A stretch of 64,000 nucleotides of DNA from Tetragonia tetragonoides (GCA_038025085.1 CM076143.1:50600501-50664500); one strand, 5' to 3'. Numbered from the stretch's first letter, positions 11,142 through 22,508 are shown. Translations and numbers: made by a program. The notes: generated from the sequence alone by a model not told the origin.

Positions 11142-12500
11142 CCAGCTAAGTATCCGATGATCTGTAACCAACTAAGTATCTGACTTCGTATGTTTTGTTT
11201 TCCTATTCTTGGTACATGTTTCTAAATAAAACATTAATGTAGGTACTTAAACAGGTTGCAGCACTCTGAGCTCAAACTTTGCTGCATCTTTGTAGTTTGT
11301 TACCATCTGGCATTACTTGCTCGGGGGAAAGAACAAAAAGGTTCTTTACTTTATAGCTCTGTTCAGGCTGAATATCGCCATAAGTTTGACTCTAACCAGG
11401 TTAATCATTTTATCCTCTTGGTTGCCCTGTTATTTATTAGTTTTTTTACCGATATATAAGTACTCTTATATGCCTCCAAGTTTATATTCCCATGGTAGCT
11501 AGAGCTGAATCACTTTTTGTGTATCCTAAGTCTAGTTCTCTACTTTTACACTGGAATCGAAAATTGCAGCGGCAAACTCATAGCTTTTTGAAAGTATCTC
11601 TTGGAATCGTCGCTTTTGTATGGTTTTCACCAGCAATTTGTGTTTTTATAGGCAGTTACATACATTCATGGAAACTAGCATTTTTCTGTACCTTAGGTTG
11701 TCTTCATTTTTCTCCATTGAAAACATTTTATGATCTAATAGGTGACTTTGCATTCTGCTACCTGATTTTTTGATGCAGCACAATTCAGATTATATGACAG
11801 TGATCAACTATATACCAAAGGTCAGAATTTGAACTCGTAGTACTAAGGGCATTAGCTCATGTATATTGGTGAAGCAATGTATGTATCTGTGATACTTGCT
11901 TTGATTTCAAGGGGTACTCAACTTTTTAAATTGCTAACAGAGGCTTATAAGTTGCCTATGGTATTTGTATATTAAGCTCAAGTCTTTCTTAGTGCTTTTA
12001 TTTCATAAGTAATTATCGGAAATTTGTACACTTTGATTAAATTTTGATCACTGTTTCTCTACATGTCTTTTTTTTGCAAAGCAGCTCAGGAGTGGAAACA
12101 CCCATTGGCTGTTACCATGCTTTTGTTCAGGTATATAATGGCTTCTCCTTGGCTTTAACAGTGCTTATTAGTGATCATTTGAACTATTCTTGCAAATTTG
12201 GTTACTAAGTGTTTCTTGTTCGGATACTGCAGGTCGACAACAGTGGTGGTGGTTTGATGGAGAGAATAACTTGGAAGAGATGAGATGTATTTTAGGGACC
12301 AAATTTGGTTTTTTGTGGGCATTAGGGATGCATGAGCTATTTGTAAATTTCGTGTTGAAAAACATAAATGTAAATTGTGTATTTTATGGATGGTATTTTT
12401 TTTGATCACCTTATGCATGGTATTTAGATAACATTTTGAGTATATAAAAGCATATTTGAATAGCAAATATATCAGGTACTATTTTCATTTTTATATTTTT
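11142..12500. other. CACTA interior, right part; no intact gene
   Basis: The phrase TTTTCCTATTCTTGGTACATG at about 11199 repeats that at about 8920, indicating an internal duplication in the transposon. An acceptor-like CTGCAG at about 12228-12233 precedes a short open stretch (VDNSGGGLMERITWK) that soon stops. No protein family recognised. Confidence 0.35.
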
Positions 12501-12914
12501 TTTTATATAATAAATACCAAAGAAGGCGACGATAGCTGGCTTGCCTTCTTTGATTGAAGCAACAAAGCCGACTGTATTCGCCTCCTTTGATATGTTCTTG
12601 CCTCGTTTGATTTGAAACAAATAAGGCGACTTTGCCCGCCTCCTTTAATTGTTGTCAAAAAGGGCGACTTGGCCCGCCTCTTTGATTTTTATCAAAGAGG
12701 GCAATGTTGCTCGTCTTATTTGAGTTAAAACAAGAGGGGTGTCACTCAAATGATCGCTCCCTTAGGCTAATAAGGAGGGCCTAGCAGGGCGGTTGGCAAG
12801 GCGAGTAAAGTTGCCCTCTTAGACTAAGGAGGCGAGTTTTTGATCAAAGAGGGCGACTTCTGCCGCCTTCTTTGACTCGTTATGTTGTAGTGAACCACTA
12901 ATAGGAATTTGCAA

Positions 12915-13038
12915 ATCTCGTATGAGGCGGCATTAAGGTGAAACTTCTAATACAAGTATTATGATGTCATGTTGATGTCATACTTGTATATAGAGGTAGC
13001 CTCACCTTTAGGCCGCCTCATAGAAGACATATTGAAAT
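12915..13038. mobile_element. MULE-type MITE, TATGAGGCGG family, copy 1
   Basis: Inverted ends TCGTATGAGGCGGC and GGCCGCCTCATA flank a core with a GATGTCAT motif. GAATTTGCAA is repeated at 12905-12914 and 13039-13048, a 9-10 bp duplication typical of Mutator-like elements. Other copies lie at 58770-58872 and 62711-62819. Confidence 0.6.
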
Positions 13039-13048
13039 GAATTTGCAA

Positions 13049-13621
13049 TTCCTTTATGCAATCAAACAAGATTAGACACTTCTCATAAACTTCTATTTCT
13101 CATGAATTTTCTGGTTCTCATTAGAAGTTATTTCTCAAGGTTAACCAAACGACCACAAAGTGTACTACTGTACTAGTATATTTTTGGAGCCCTACTGTTA
13201 AGAATATAGGTAAATTTTGAAGAAGTATATCTATGGGAAAGATGGAAATAGATGTCAAATTTTCATATTCATGTCTGAGATTTTCTCTTATAAAATATGA
13301 GTGCCCTGTAAGAAATAGTATCAAAAATGGGCAATTAAAGTGGGACAAAAGGAGTAATATATCAAACTCATGTAGAATAGGAGAGCACACCCCTTTTACT
13401 CGCATTTTAAGTAGCAAGCTCGTGTGCTCTTCAGACATTATTTCCTTACACTGGTAAGTTTCAATAATTTATGTCTCAAATTTGAGCGCTAGTATGTGTC
13501 TATCGACCGTGTAGACATCTATATAGTACACACAATTTGTTCAGCTCCAATTTCCACAAAAGTATGGAACTCCGATTGTTTGTTTATTTCCATGATTTAA
13601 GTACAACTTATGACATTTGTT
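13049..13621. other. Intergenic DNA, nothing recognised
   Basis: No gene, RNA or bounded element could be supported. Confidence 0.4.
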
Positions 13622-13858
13622 ATTATTTCACAATTGATCCTCATGTTCAGAATAATGAAATGTGAATTCAGATGAGTTTGCTTGTCCGACACATCTAGTT
13701 CGCGTATTATTATATTGCATGCATCTTTGTAAAAAGAAAGATTATTTCACAATTGATTCTCATGTTCAGAATAATGAAATGTGAATTCAGATGAGTTGGC
13801 TTGTCCGACACATCTAGTTCGCGGACTATTATATTGCATGCATCTTTGTAGAAAGAAA
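13622..13858. repeat. 119-bp tandem duplication of a SINE-tail-like sequence
   Basis: Two head-to-tail copies (13622-13740 and 13741-13858) differ at only a few positions. The unit's GATGAGTT..GCATGCATC segment resembles the 3-prime half of the SINE at 14121-14336, so it probably derives from that family. Confidence 0.8.
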
Positions 13859-14120
13859 GAAAAAGAAAAACAGTAAAATCATTCCTTTTCGTGGCTGGTT
13901 TTGTGGATGTGGATCAGTGCATTGCATGGCCCGTGGGCCTGTGTAAACACATGCCCTTCCAGGCTTCCCTCGAAACATGCTGAGGCCTGGTGTACTCATA
14001 CCAAGGACGTCCAGTGTACTCCTCCATTAGGCAATTGGCAAACTACAATCATGGTATTGGTTTTCTATCTTCTGTTTTGTGTTCATCAATTGATGGGTCG
14101 TTTTATGTATTTGGCCGCAA

Positions 14121-14336
14121 TTCAACGTAAGTGCTCCGCTTTCACAACCCAGTGGTTAGGGATTCGAATCTTCATCTATGTAGGGAGAATAAAACCTCCT
14201 ATACGTTTCTTTGTATGAAAGGTCTCTTCCTCTACTTGAGCCCGTCGGCACATCAAAAATGAGTTAGCTTGCTCAGAATGTGTGGTTTACGGGCTATTAC
14301 ATGCATCCCTGTAACCAAAAAATAAAAATAAAAAAA
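14121..14336 (+). mobile_element. SINE with about 33-bp target-site duplication
   Basis: The head has an A-box-like CCCAGTGGTTAGG and a B-box-like GATTCGAATC, and the tail is AAAATAAAAATAAAAAAAA. The segment ATTGATGGGTCG ... TTGGCCGCAA is repeated on both sides (14089-14120 and 14337-14370) with a few differences. The duplication is longer than usual but fits aged target-primed insertion. Confidence 0.7.
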
Positions 14337-14574
14337 ATTGATGGGTCGTTGTATATGTAATTGGCCGCAAAAATTGTAAACACGAGCTATATAAGACTGG
14401 AGCTCATCACAGGAGGCCACATGGCTAAATGACTCAAGCAAAAATAAAAAACAATTAAAATTCATGTTTGATACACAACTTTGATAGGGGGAAAAATAAA
14501 ACTTAAAACATATTATAGCTTTTCAATGTATTTAAATAATTACCTGTAATTATTAAATTTCTGTGATAAAATGT

Positions 14575-15575
14575 CGAACCCCTTTGGCTGGGAAGCTACA
14601 TCATCAATGGCATACCATGCCTGAAGGATGGTATTGGTATCGTAGCATTCGGGATTTATCTCCTAAAAATATTTTAGATTATTTATCAATTAACTTCATA
14701 TCTTATGAAATACCCGATGAAAAATTAATAGTCTATCTAAATTATTTATTCCATATCTTAAAATAATGAATAACTATGGTGCGGAATTTATCCTCAAGAG
14801 GGGTTTAGCTTCATCATAGAGGGGGTAAACTTTGTAAGCATAAAACCTTGGCGTGAATGACGCTACAACCTCCAACTGCGACATGGTGAATGGAGTTTTA
14901 CAATGCTAGCATTCAAATTACTTTAACACTCTTGTTGTGCTCCAAAATCCTAATTTAGATAAAGAGTAAAGAAGCCTTTAAGTGTTACTCTCTATATTAT
15001 GTTTTGGGTAACCATCCTTCTTTTCCCCACTTCTTATCTTTTTATTTTCTTCTCTTTATCATTAAGTTCCTTCTCCTAATTCACTAGCTAAATATTGAGA
15101 CAATATATAGTTCAATATTTGGCGAGGGCATTATTAGTGTAATACCAGTGAAAGCCCTGGTTCATCATATTTGGTACTATATAGAATATCTGACTAAGCT
15201 TATTTAACATCAAAGTGGGATACAATTTGTTGATTATGTGTCCTTATCTCTTTTGTTGTATATATTACACATATATTGCACATACTTTACACATTACATG
15301 AATCTAGGAATAAGATCCTTCGCCTCCAAGCTAAGTCCTTCATAACACACTCCCATTGTACCTCCAAGAGATCAGATCAATAACATTTTGGCAAATGTTT
15401 ATTGATGGTGTTTGTGATGCGACTCAACATCATTAATTTGCAGACATGAGTAGCTTAAGTTAAGAAACATTTGGGATAATTGCTCTCCCCAAGCAGTATA
15501 AATTCCCCTAAAAGCCTTAGATTGAAATCACGTTATTTTCCAACAAAACTCTCCCCTCTTCCTAAAATCCCAAGG
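14575..15575. repeat. Duplicated block, copy 1 (matches 17395-19005)
   Basis: Colinear similarity to 17395-19005, including GGCGAGGGCATTATTA, CCCATTGTACCTCCAAGAGA, GTTTGTGATGCGACTCA and CAAAACTCTCCCCTCTTCC. Copy 1 lacks the Helitron and hAT MITE of copy 2 and so preserves both empty sites. No coding content recognised. Confidence 0.75.
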
Positions 15576-17040
15576 GATTGACATCATCCAACAGATTATG
15601 TGTACTTCCTTGCCTATTATTGCCTCTTTGGATGATTATCTCTTTTGGTATTTTGAAGCTAATGGAATATTCTCTATCAAATCAGCCTATCGTCTTGTTA
15701 CTGCTTCACTAATTAATCTTTGCACCAATAGTCATGTCAGCTGAAAATCTATTTGGAAGTTAAAAATTCAATTCAAAATGAGAATGTTAATGTGGAATTG
15801 CTTTCATACTATCCTGCCTACAGCTGAGAGACTTGCAGTCTGGATTGATAATTTCAATCCTAAATGTATACTTTGTGATGATGCTCTTGAGGATCATATG
15901 CATATTTCCAGGGATTGTTCGTTGGCCAGCTCAGTTTGGTCCATGATGCTTGAAAACATCAGTACTATTGACATGGACAGTTTCTTTAACAAACGTTGGA
16001 TTAACTGGTTGCAATTTAATCTGTCCATTAACGCTTCTTGGTCATCTTATTATTTTGCAATTGCACTATGGCACATTTGGTGTGCTAGAAACAAAGGAGT
16101 GTTTGAACAAGACAACTTCCATCCAAGAGTCTTAGTCACGCTTATTAATTTGGACTTTGCCACTAACTCCATGGCCTTTCAGATTGGTAGCACCATCCAC
16201 AAGGCTGCTGAACCACCCGTGATAACATGGAAACCACCAAAGAAGGGCTACTGGAAGCTAAATGTTGACAGAGCATTCAAAAAAGAACCATGCAAAGCAG
16301 GAGGAGGAGGTGTTATCTGAGATGAGTGCGGCATATGGAAATTTGGATTCACATGCAGGTTTGATGCTTTGAATGCTGTTGTTGCTGAGTTGATTGCTCT
16401 TAGAGAGGGCTTGCAATCTGCTTGGAACAGAGGAATATAATTCAGAGGCTCGAAGTTGAGAAGACGGATGCACAATCTATTCTGGACTTGATCAAGAACT
16501 CAGATGCAAGCCTCTTTCATGAACTGGGAGTGGTGATAAGTGATGATGTTTGCAAGCTCCTGAAGAAGAACTGGTCTATCATTCTTATGCACACCAAGAG
16601 GGAAGCCAACATCATCGCTCATGCTTTAGCAGGGCATGCCTTTGAGGATAACACCCCAAGGCATACCTTTTTGAGTGCACCTACTTATGCTAAATTTCAG
16701 TATGAGACAGACCTCCGGAGTCTCAAATGGGAAAAAGAGAATGAGGCTAATGAACCCAAGGAATCTGTGGCTTGATTGGCTTGGTACTAATGTCTCCAAT
16801 AGATGCCTACCTACCTGCTATAACTACTATATATGTGTGTATTTAGCTGCTAATTATGTGTATTATGTCTATATCTATGTCTGTATCTATGTTTTTTCGT
16901 TTATCTTTTGCTATGGAGGCCTTGGATCTAATCTGAGGTCTGTAACTGACTTTTGTGCATGCTTTTACATCAAGCATGTTGTAAGAAACTCTATGATATA
17001 TAAATGAAGTAACCTAGTTTTATTTAAAAAAAAAAAAAAA
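15576..17040 (+). pseudogene. 5-prime-truncated LINE (non-LTR retrotransposon), RT C-terminus, zf-RVT and RNase H-like
   Basis: Reading frames in + orientation spell the end of a plant LINE. A GIFSIKSAYRL-type segment near 15665-15700 is followed by a zf-RVT-like region (WNCFHTILPTAERLA ... CILCDDALEDHMHISRDC ... VWSMML, about 15793-15950), then an RNase H-like domain starting KPPKKGYWKLNVD near 16243 and ending KREANIIAHALAG near 16600. In-frame stops occur at about 16318 and 16438 and the frame changes, so it is dead. It ends in a poly(A) run at about 17026-17040. Similarity to the duplicated block stops exactly where the LINE begins, so it inserted at the end of copy 1. Confidence 0.75.
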
Positions 17041-17394
17041 AGATGTTATGGTGTTTAACAATTTAAGTGTAAAGAATCATAGAATAATAAATATTATGTT
17101 CAAGTGAGAAGAGAGATAAGAGTTGAAGTGTGTTTCATTGGTAGGTAAGAGAAATGATTAAAATTAAAACAAGGGCATATAAGCCATTTTAAGAGAAAAA
17201 ATGTTGTATTGTTTAAAACTGAATGTTATATTTAGCATATCCCTTTATATAATTCTTTTTCGTAGCTAGTTCTTATCATTAACTGTTGAAACTTTAAGGA
17301 CGTCACAATTAACTAAGAGGAGTTTACCAGTTCAATTTACGACTTATTTTATAGGTCTTATGTATTATTTTTGCAAAAGACCCTCGAAATATTT
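17041..17394. other. Intergenic DNA between LINE and second duplicated block
   Basis: AT-rich, with no gene or bounded element supported. Confidence 0.4.
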
Positions 17395-17912
17395 GGGACG
17401 ACTCTGCTGGGACGCGACATCATAAATGACATACCATGTCTGAAGGATGATATTGTAATATTCAGGATTTATCTTCTAAAAATATTTAGATTATTTATCA
17501 ATTAACTTCATATCTTATTTAATACCCGATGAAAAAGTTATAGTCTTATCTAATTATTAAAAAAAAAATATTCCTTACCTTAACATCCTGAAAACTATGG
17601 TGCAAAAATTATCCTAGCTAAACTTTAAAACAATATATAGTTCAATAATAGGCGAGGGCATTATTATTGTACCAGTAAAAGCCATGGTTCATCACATTTG
17701 GTACTATATAGAATATCTGACTAAGCTTTTTTAACATCAAGGTAGGATACAAGTTGTTAATTATGTGTCTTTATTTCTTTTATTACATATATTACACATA
17801 TGTTGCACATTACATGAATCCATAAATAAGCCCCCTCCGCCTCCAAGCCCTTCACAACCCACTCCCATTGTACCTCCAAGAGATCAAATAAATAACATTT
17901 TGGCAAAATGTT

Positions 17913-18277
17913 TCAATATATATATATATATAGTATATATATAATTGAGTTCTCACCAAACATTGAATAAGTAATAAATAGCCATAAATATATGGGTGAT
18001 TAAAAAAAACTAAAAATAATTCTATTTTAATTTAATCAGAAATAAGTAACATAAGTATTATATTTATTATCCTACAAAAATTATAAATTCACTAAAAATG
18101 TAATTTCTTTGTTAAATATGTTTTTTTTTTTTGATAAAAAGATTATTATTGTTCTTTGCTACTCCTATTATTCAACTTTATATATTGATATGATTAAAAA
18201 AAATTATCATATTTCTTCTAATAACAGAGTGTGCATGATAAATAAGAACCCGTGTATCGCACGGGCGTGAAATCTAG
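17913..18277 (+). mobile_element. Non-autonomous Helitron, 365 bp
   Basis: It starts with TC and ends with CTAG. A hairpin CCCGTG-TATCG-CACGGG lies 8-12 bases before the end, the classical Helitron 3-prime structure. There is no target-site duplication. The unoccupied paralogous block at about 15397-15405 reads TGTTTATTGA, exactly what remains when 17913-18277 is removed. The host base after CTAG is T, as usual; the base before TC is T rather than the preferred A. Confidence 0.8.
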
Positions 18278-18360
18278 TATTGACGGTGTTTGTGATGCGA
18301 CTCAAAATCATTAATTTGCAGACAAGCGTAGCTTAAGTTCAGAAATATTTGGATAGTTGC

Positions 18361-18900
18361 TAGAGCTAGCAAATAGGTCGTGTCGTGTCATATTCGTGTT
18401 CGTGTCAAAGATAATCGTGTCAGAAACCTCCCGACACTAACCCGACCCATTTATTAATCGTGTCGGAAACCTTCAACACTAACCCAACCCGCTTAATAAT
18501 CGTGTTATTCGTGTTGACCCGCTTAACTTTTTCATTATGATTTCTTTTCAGAAAACAAAAAATACAACATAAAAAACTAAAAAAAAATAGTAAATAAATT
18601 TTGAAAATATCACTTTTAAGCTTCCATTGGTGTATTAGTCATTTGAACTAATGAATATCATAGATTTGAAGTTTATTTTCTGATATTATCATTAGTTAAG
18701 TGACTTATTTCTCGACATGTTTGAATAATCGTGTCAATTTCGTGTTGAAAATCTCAACACTAACCCAACCCATTTAACTAAACGTGTTACTAGTGTCGAC
18801 CCGCTTAAGTTAATCGTGTCAAAAATCTCAACACTAGCCCGTTTATTTCGTGTCCGGTTCGTGTCGTGTTATCGTGTCGTGTCAGTTTTTACCGGCTCTA
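18361..18900. mobile_element. Non-autonomous hAT element (MITE), 540 bp
   Basis: Termini TAGAGCTAGCAAA and the inverted TAGAGCCGGTAAA. An octamer flanks it: ATAGTTGC (18353-18360) and ATAGCTGC (18901-18908), one mismatch. The paralogous block has a single ATAATTGC at this site. The interior is rich in CGTGTCGTGTC and ACCCGAC phrases and has no coding capacity. Confidence 0.8.
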
Positions 18901-19005
18901 ATAGCTGCTTTCCCCAAGCAGTATAAATATCCCCAAAAGCCTCAGGTTGAAATCACATTATTTTCCAACAAAACTCTCCCCTCTTCCCAAAATCCTTGAG
19001 TGTTA

Positions 19006-19616
19006 ACATAGTTGTATTCACTGAAACTTTAATGGACTGACGTGTCACTTCCATTAGAGACGCATTAGTTCTATCCTGGCAGGCTTTTGCTTAATTTAAT
19101 ACCTTGGTTACCAAGAGAGAGGAAATACGTCCTAAGGAGCCAACAAAACTAATTGGGCTCAGATTATTATTGATTGTTCAATCAGGTTTTTCATAATCTA
19201 ATTTATTTCATTCGAATCTACATGTTCAATATTGCCCTTTTTAAAACAATGATGTCGGAGCCAATGATTCTTAAAACCTATTTTTTTTCCCTTTTGAACG
19301 TAAAACCTTCACATCTCCTTCGTTTCTTCTTCGATAATCCACGAGTTCCCCATTGTCCCAAACAACTTCTCCCACCCCCACAACACCATTTCGTTGCTGA
19401 TCTCTTCCTTGAATTGGTCCCCACCTTTTCCTCCACCACCACCCCTTTCCTTTCAACCACTACTGACACCTCCCCACATGTGACCACAGTGGTCTTCATG
19501 TATAATTTTGATGGGATGATTGAGAGGCTCAAGGCTTGATTGGTTGCTTGCAGTGACAAACAACTTTCTGATGTTGATTATCACGAGATATTCATGCTCC
19601 GTTTGATTCAACTGAA
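19006..19616. other. Intergenic DNA, nothing recognised
   Basis: Open frames at 19174-19539 (+) and 19278-19559 (-) overlap each other, are low in complexity and match no family I know. Confidence 0.4.
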
Positions 19617-19757
19617 TTTCACGTAACTGAACTTAACTTAACTGAACTGAATTCAACTGAACTCAACTCAACTGAACTTATTGGCCCTCAACTGAACTGA
19701 ACTTAATGCTCCTGAACTGAACTGAACTTAATGCTCCTGAACTGAACTAAACTGAAC

Positions 19758-19848
<91 letters not shown>

Positions 19849-19856
19849 TACTACTG

Positions 19857-19889
<33 letters not shown>

Positions 19890-20290
19890 TTACTTTATTT
19901 TTATTATTTAATTCACTATTTTCAAAGGTAATGTCACATATCTACAACTAAATACTACTTTCCACACTTTTTGTGGTAATTTTATTTTATCATCGCTCTT
20001 ATCTCTCAAAAATGGGAGGAAAAAAATTTGGATTGAGTATCTCTATCAACGAACCAAAGAATAACAAAGTCAATTGAGAGTAATTCTACTACTTTACTAG
20101 AGTGAACCAATCAAGAAGGATAACTAGGTTCATTTCTTTCATTTTTTTCCTTTTCTAGTGTTAATTATTTATTGTTCCTTTCCCTTATCACGTAACAAAC
20201 CAATTGCCCCTTAATTTTGTTTCTTACTATTTTATTATTGTGTTTAATTTAAAACACAATATCTAATTTTAAAGATATTACCACGCATTA

Positions 20291-20387
<97 letters not shown>

Positions 20388-20482
20388 TGAACTGAACTGA
20401 ACTGAAATGAACTGAACTTATTGGCCCTGAACTGAACTGAACTGAACTTATTGGACCTGAACTGAACTGAACTTAATTTAAG
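19617..20482. repeat. ACTGA-type array enclosing two ATT/AAT microsatellites
   Basis: The left part (19617-19758) and right part (20386-20482) are both built from AACTGAACTGAACTTATTGG-like units in the same orientation. Between them are (TTA)n plus (TAC)n at 19759-19892, a roughly 400-bp non-repeat core, and (AAT)n at 20291-20385. It looks like a repeat-bounded non-autonomous element, but no TSD is visible. Confidence 0.7.
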
Positions 20483-20669
20483 CTGTTGTTAAACCTGCTA
20501 TTATACACAATGTTTTATTTTTAACTCGTGTGTTTAATTGGTCAATTCGTCAGTTGGACGTTAACAATATTTTTCTAGGAGGTTCATGTACTCCTAATTG
20601 CTAAATCTTAATGAATATTTACATGAAGACGTATATATAACTTACCTCATGGGTATGTGCATCCCCAAT

Positions 20670-21110
20670 ATTCTAACCATGTGTGATAAAAGCAGTGTCA
20701 CATATCTGATCGCCAATCATGTTCTTCATGGCTCAAACACATTAAAGTAGATTATCATTTTGTACACAGAAGGATTGCCCATGGTGATCTTGTTGTGCGC
20801 TACTAGATTTCAACTTGCAGACATATTGATTAAATTTTATCTCTACAATATTTCATTTCTTAAATTCAATCTTTTCGTGCGCACCAATCAACTTGAGGGG
20901 GCGTAATAGAGTACTAGAATTATTAAATTATTATTTTGTCAAGTGTATTTTGTCTATAAATATATTTGTCGAGGCTCTCAATTTTATCCTCGGACACTAC
21001 TCTTTAAGTGTGCACCGGATGAATCCCGAGTGTATGCAATAGCCTGCAAACCACACACAATAGGCAAGCCAATAAGATAAATCTTGTAGACATGCTCAGC
21101 AAAGAGGCTT
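20670..21110 (+). pseudogene. Degenerate Ty1/copia pol C-terminus with 3-prime LTR start
   Basis: Translated pieces recall the copia RNase H end: CDKSSVTYLIANHVLHG, then KVDYHFVHRR and HGDLVVRY, with stops and shifts. A polypurine-like TTGAGGGGGCG at about 20893-20903 is followed by LTR-like AT-rich sequence. No second LTR is present, so it is an old fragment. Confidence 0.6.
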
Positions 21111-21354
21111 AGTGGAAATTCAACTCCACGATCAACTCCACTACCTCTTTCAGAGCTCAGAAAACGTCAAGACTCTCAGTTGGATAAGTCATTCTCTGCC
21201 TATGTTGTGTCATACTTGTATCATGCCAAACATATTCACAAGAAAAAGAACTATGACTAACAAGTTTGGGCTATACCAAGATACGATACCCATGCCAAGA
21301 TAGACCAAACTCTTCCTTGACAATACAAAAACTTGTGTGGATTTAGTTTATGGT

Positions 21355-21640
21355 GGACCAACACTTGAAGTCACCTCTACTTCACATGGAGCCACTCCCC
21401 TTCTAATAGTGGAGCCACCTCTACTTCACTTAGAGCCAACCCTCAAATTTATACTTGGCACTACCCCTACTTTACCTGGAGTCATCCCCTACTTTACTTG
21501 GAGCCACCCCCTATTTCACCTGGAGTCACCCCTCAAAATTACTTCACCTGGAATCACCCCCCTACTTTATCTGGAGACACCCCCTATTTCACTTGCAACC
21601 ACCCCTCAAAATTACTTGGCCTACGGTGGACTAAATCCAC
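21355..21640. repeat. Minisatellite of CACCCCTACTTCACCTGGAG-like units
   Basis: About ten imperfect units of 25-30 bp with recurring CTACTTCACYTGGAGCCAC and CCTCAAAATTACTT phrases. The uninterrupted frame across it is low-complexity, not a likely gene. Confidence 0.75.
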
Positions 21641-22150
21641 ACAAGACATGCTGTCTTGACAAAGTCTCCTTGAAAAGGGAATCCCATTCCACATAAAAGG
21701 GCCCCTCCAATCCCAAAATCCCCAAATCCCAATTCCCAATTCCCATCCAATTGTGGGTAAGATGAAGTAAATATAGTAACCAACCAAAGAACCAATACAC
21801 ACACATACATTACACTTATAAAGAGTGGGCTATTGGTCCAACCAATCAAAAAAAAATAAAATAAATCCAAAACCAAAAATTTCACTCACATTGGTCACAT
21901 CAACATAGACTACACTAGTAGACTAGTTTGTAGATGTAAAGATGGTTGAATAATAGAATACCCCATTGGACCATAAACCACTATCACTATGGTCCATATA
22001 CTCGAGAGATCTTATAATATCAAAAGGGTTGCCCCAAAACGGTAGTTTTAAATTTATTTGGTCATAAAAGTCCTTATGTGAGTATGTGACCATAACACAT
22101 TAACCCCCGTTCCTTCTTTTTCCTAAAATAAGGTCCAGTTCACTAAACCC
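21641..22150. promoter_or_regulatory. Upstream region of the BED zinc-finger gene
   Basis: No other gene in it. It leads into a pyrimidine-rich leader at about 22168-22300. No distinct TATA box was fixed. Assignment as promoter is positional. Confidence 0.3.
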
Positions 22151-22167
22151 AAGCCCATTTACCCTTT

Positions 22168-22348
22168 TCCCCTCTCTCTCTCTCTCTCTCTCTCTCTACC
22201 GCTCTTTCTCTCTCCTCGACTTTCCCCTCTCTCTCTCTCTCCTCGAGCTTTCTCTCTCCTCTCCAACCGTAGATCTCGCTCGCCGGTAACGGAGTCTCTC
22301 TCTCCTTCTCTCCTCAGTTAGCTCGCCGGTAACCGTAGATCGCTGACT
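22168..22348 (+). other. Probable 5-prime untranslated exon of the BED gene
   Basis: A CT-rich leader typical of plant transcripts ends at CTGACT with a consensus donor GTAAGT at 22349. The matching acceptor TTGCAG ends at 24416 (alternative TTTGCAG ending 24435), giving an intron of about 2.07 kb before the start codon. Confidence 0.5.
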
Positions 22349-22508
22349 GTAAGTTTTCGTTCGTAACCCTAACTTTTTCGATTTCTTTGTTCTTGAGATG
22401 TACTTTGACAATTGAAGGTCTCGATTTTTTGTTTTCCTCTGCTTTCTTGTGTTGATTTGAGTTTAATTTTCGATTTTTAGGGGTTTTGTTTGTTTGACTT
22501 CGTTAATC

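Larger units (their letters stand above)
5673..12892. mobile_element. Non-autonomous CACTA (En/Spm) transposon hosting two nested retroelement insertions
   Basis: The left end begins CACAACAACAAAACGAG and the right end is the inverted form of CACTACAACATAACGAG, identical at 15 of 17 positions. The triplet AAC borders both sides (5670-5672, 12893-12895), the three-base duplication expected of CACTA elements. Subterminal regions (about 5690-5870 and 12505-12890) are packed with AAAGAAGGCGAC and AAAGGAGGC motifs in both orientations, as in En/Spm subterminal repeats. Without the nested solo LTR (6882-8912) and chimeric retroelement (9435-11136), about 3.5 kb remains. No transposase ORF was recognised, so it is probably mobilised in trans. 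Some interior segments look like spliced-gene pieces. Confidence 0.8.
17395..19005. repeat. Duplicated block, copy 2 (matches 14575-15575), carrying two transposon insertions
   Basis: Colinear with copy 1 except for two clean interruptions: 17913-18277 (Helitron) and 18361-18908 (hAT MITE plus one duplicated octamer). A roughly 300-bp segment of copy 1 (about 14790-15100) is shorter or absent here. Confidence 0.75.

Noticed and set aside
14575..19005. Direct repeats considered as LTRs of one retrotransposon
   Set aside because: No TG...CA ends, primer-binding site or TSD; the LINE between them starts exactly at the end of copy 1, so a segmental duplication fits better.
21337..21696. 119-codon open frame rich in Pro/Thr/Leu
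   Set aside because: Follows the minisatellite period and has no family match.
22196..22411. Arg/Ser/Glu-rich minus-strand frame
   Set aside because: Antisense reading of a CT-rich leader exon.
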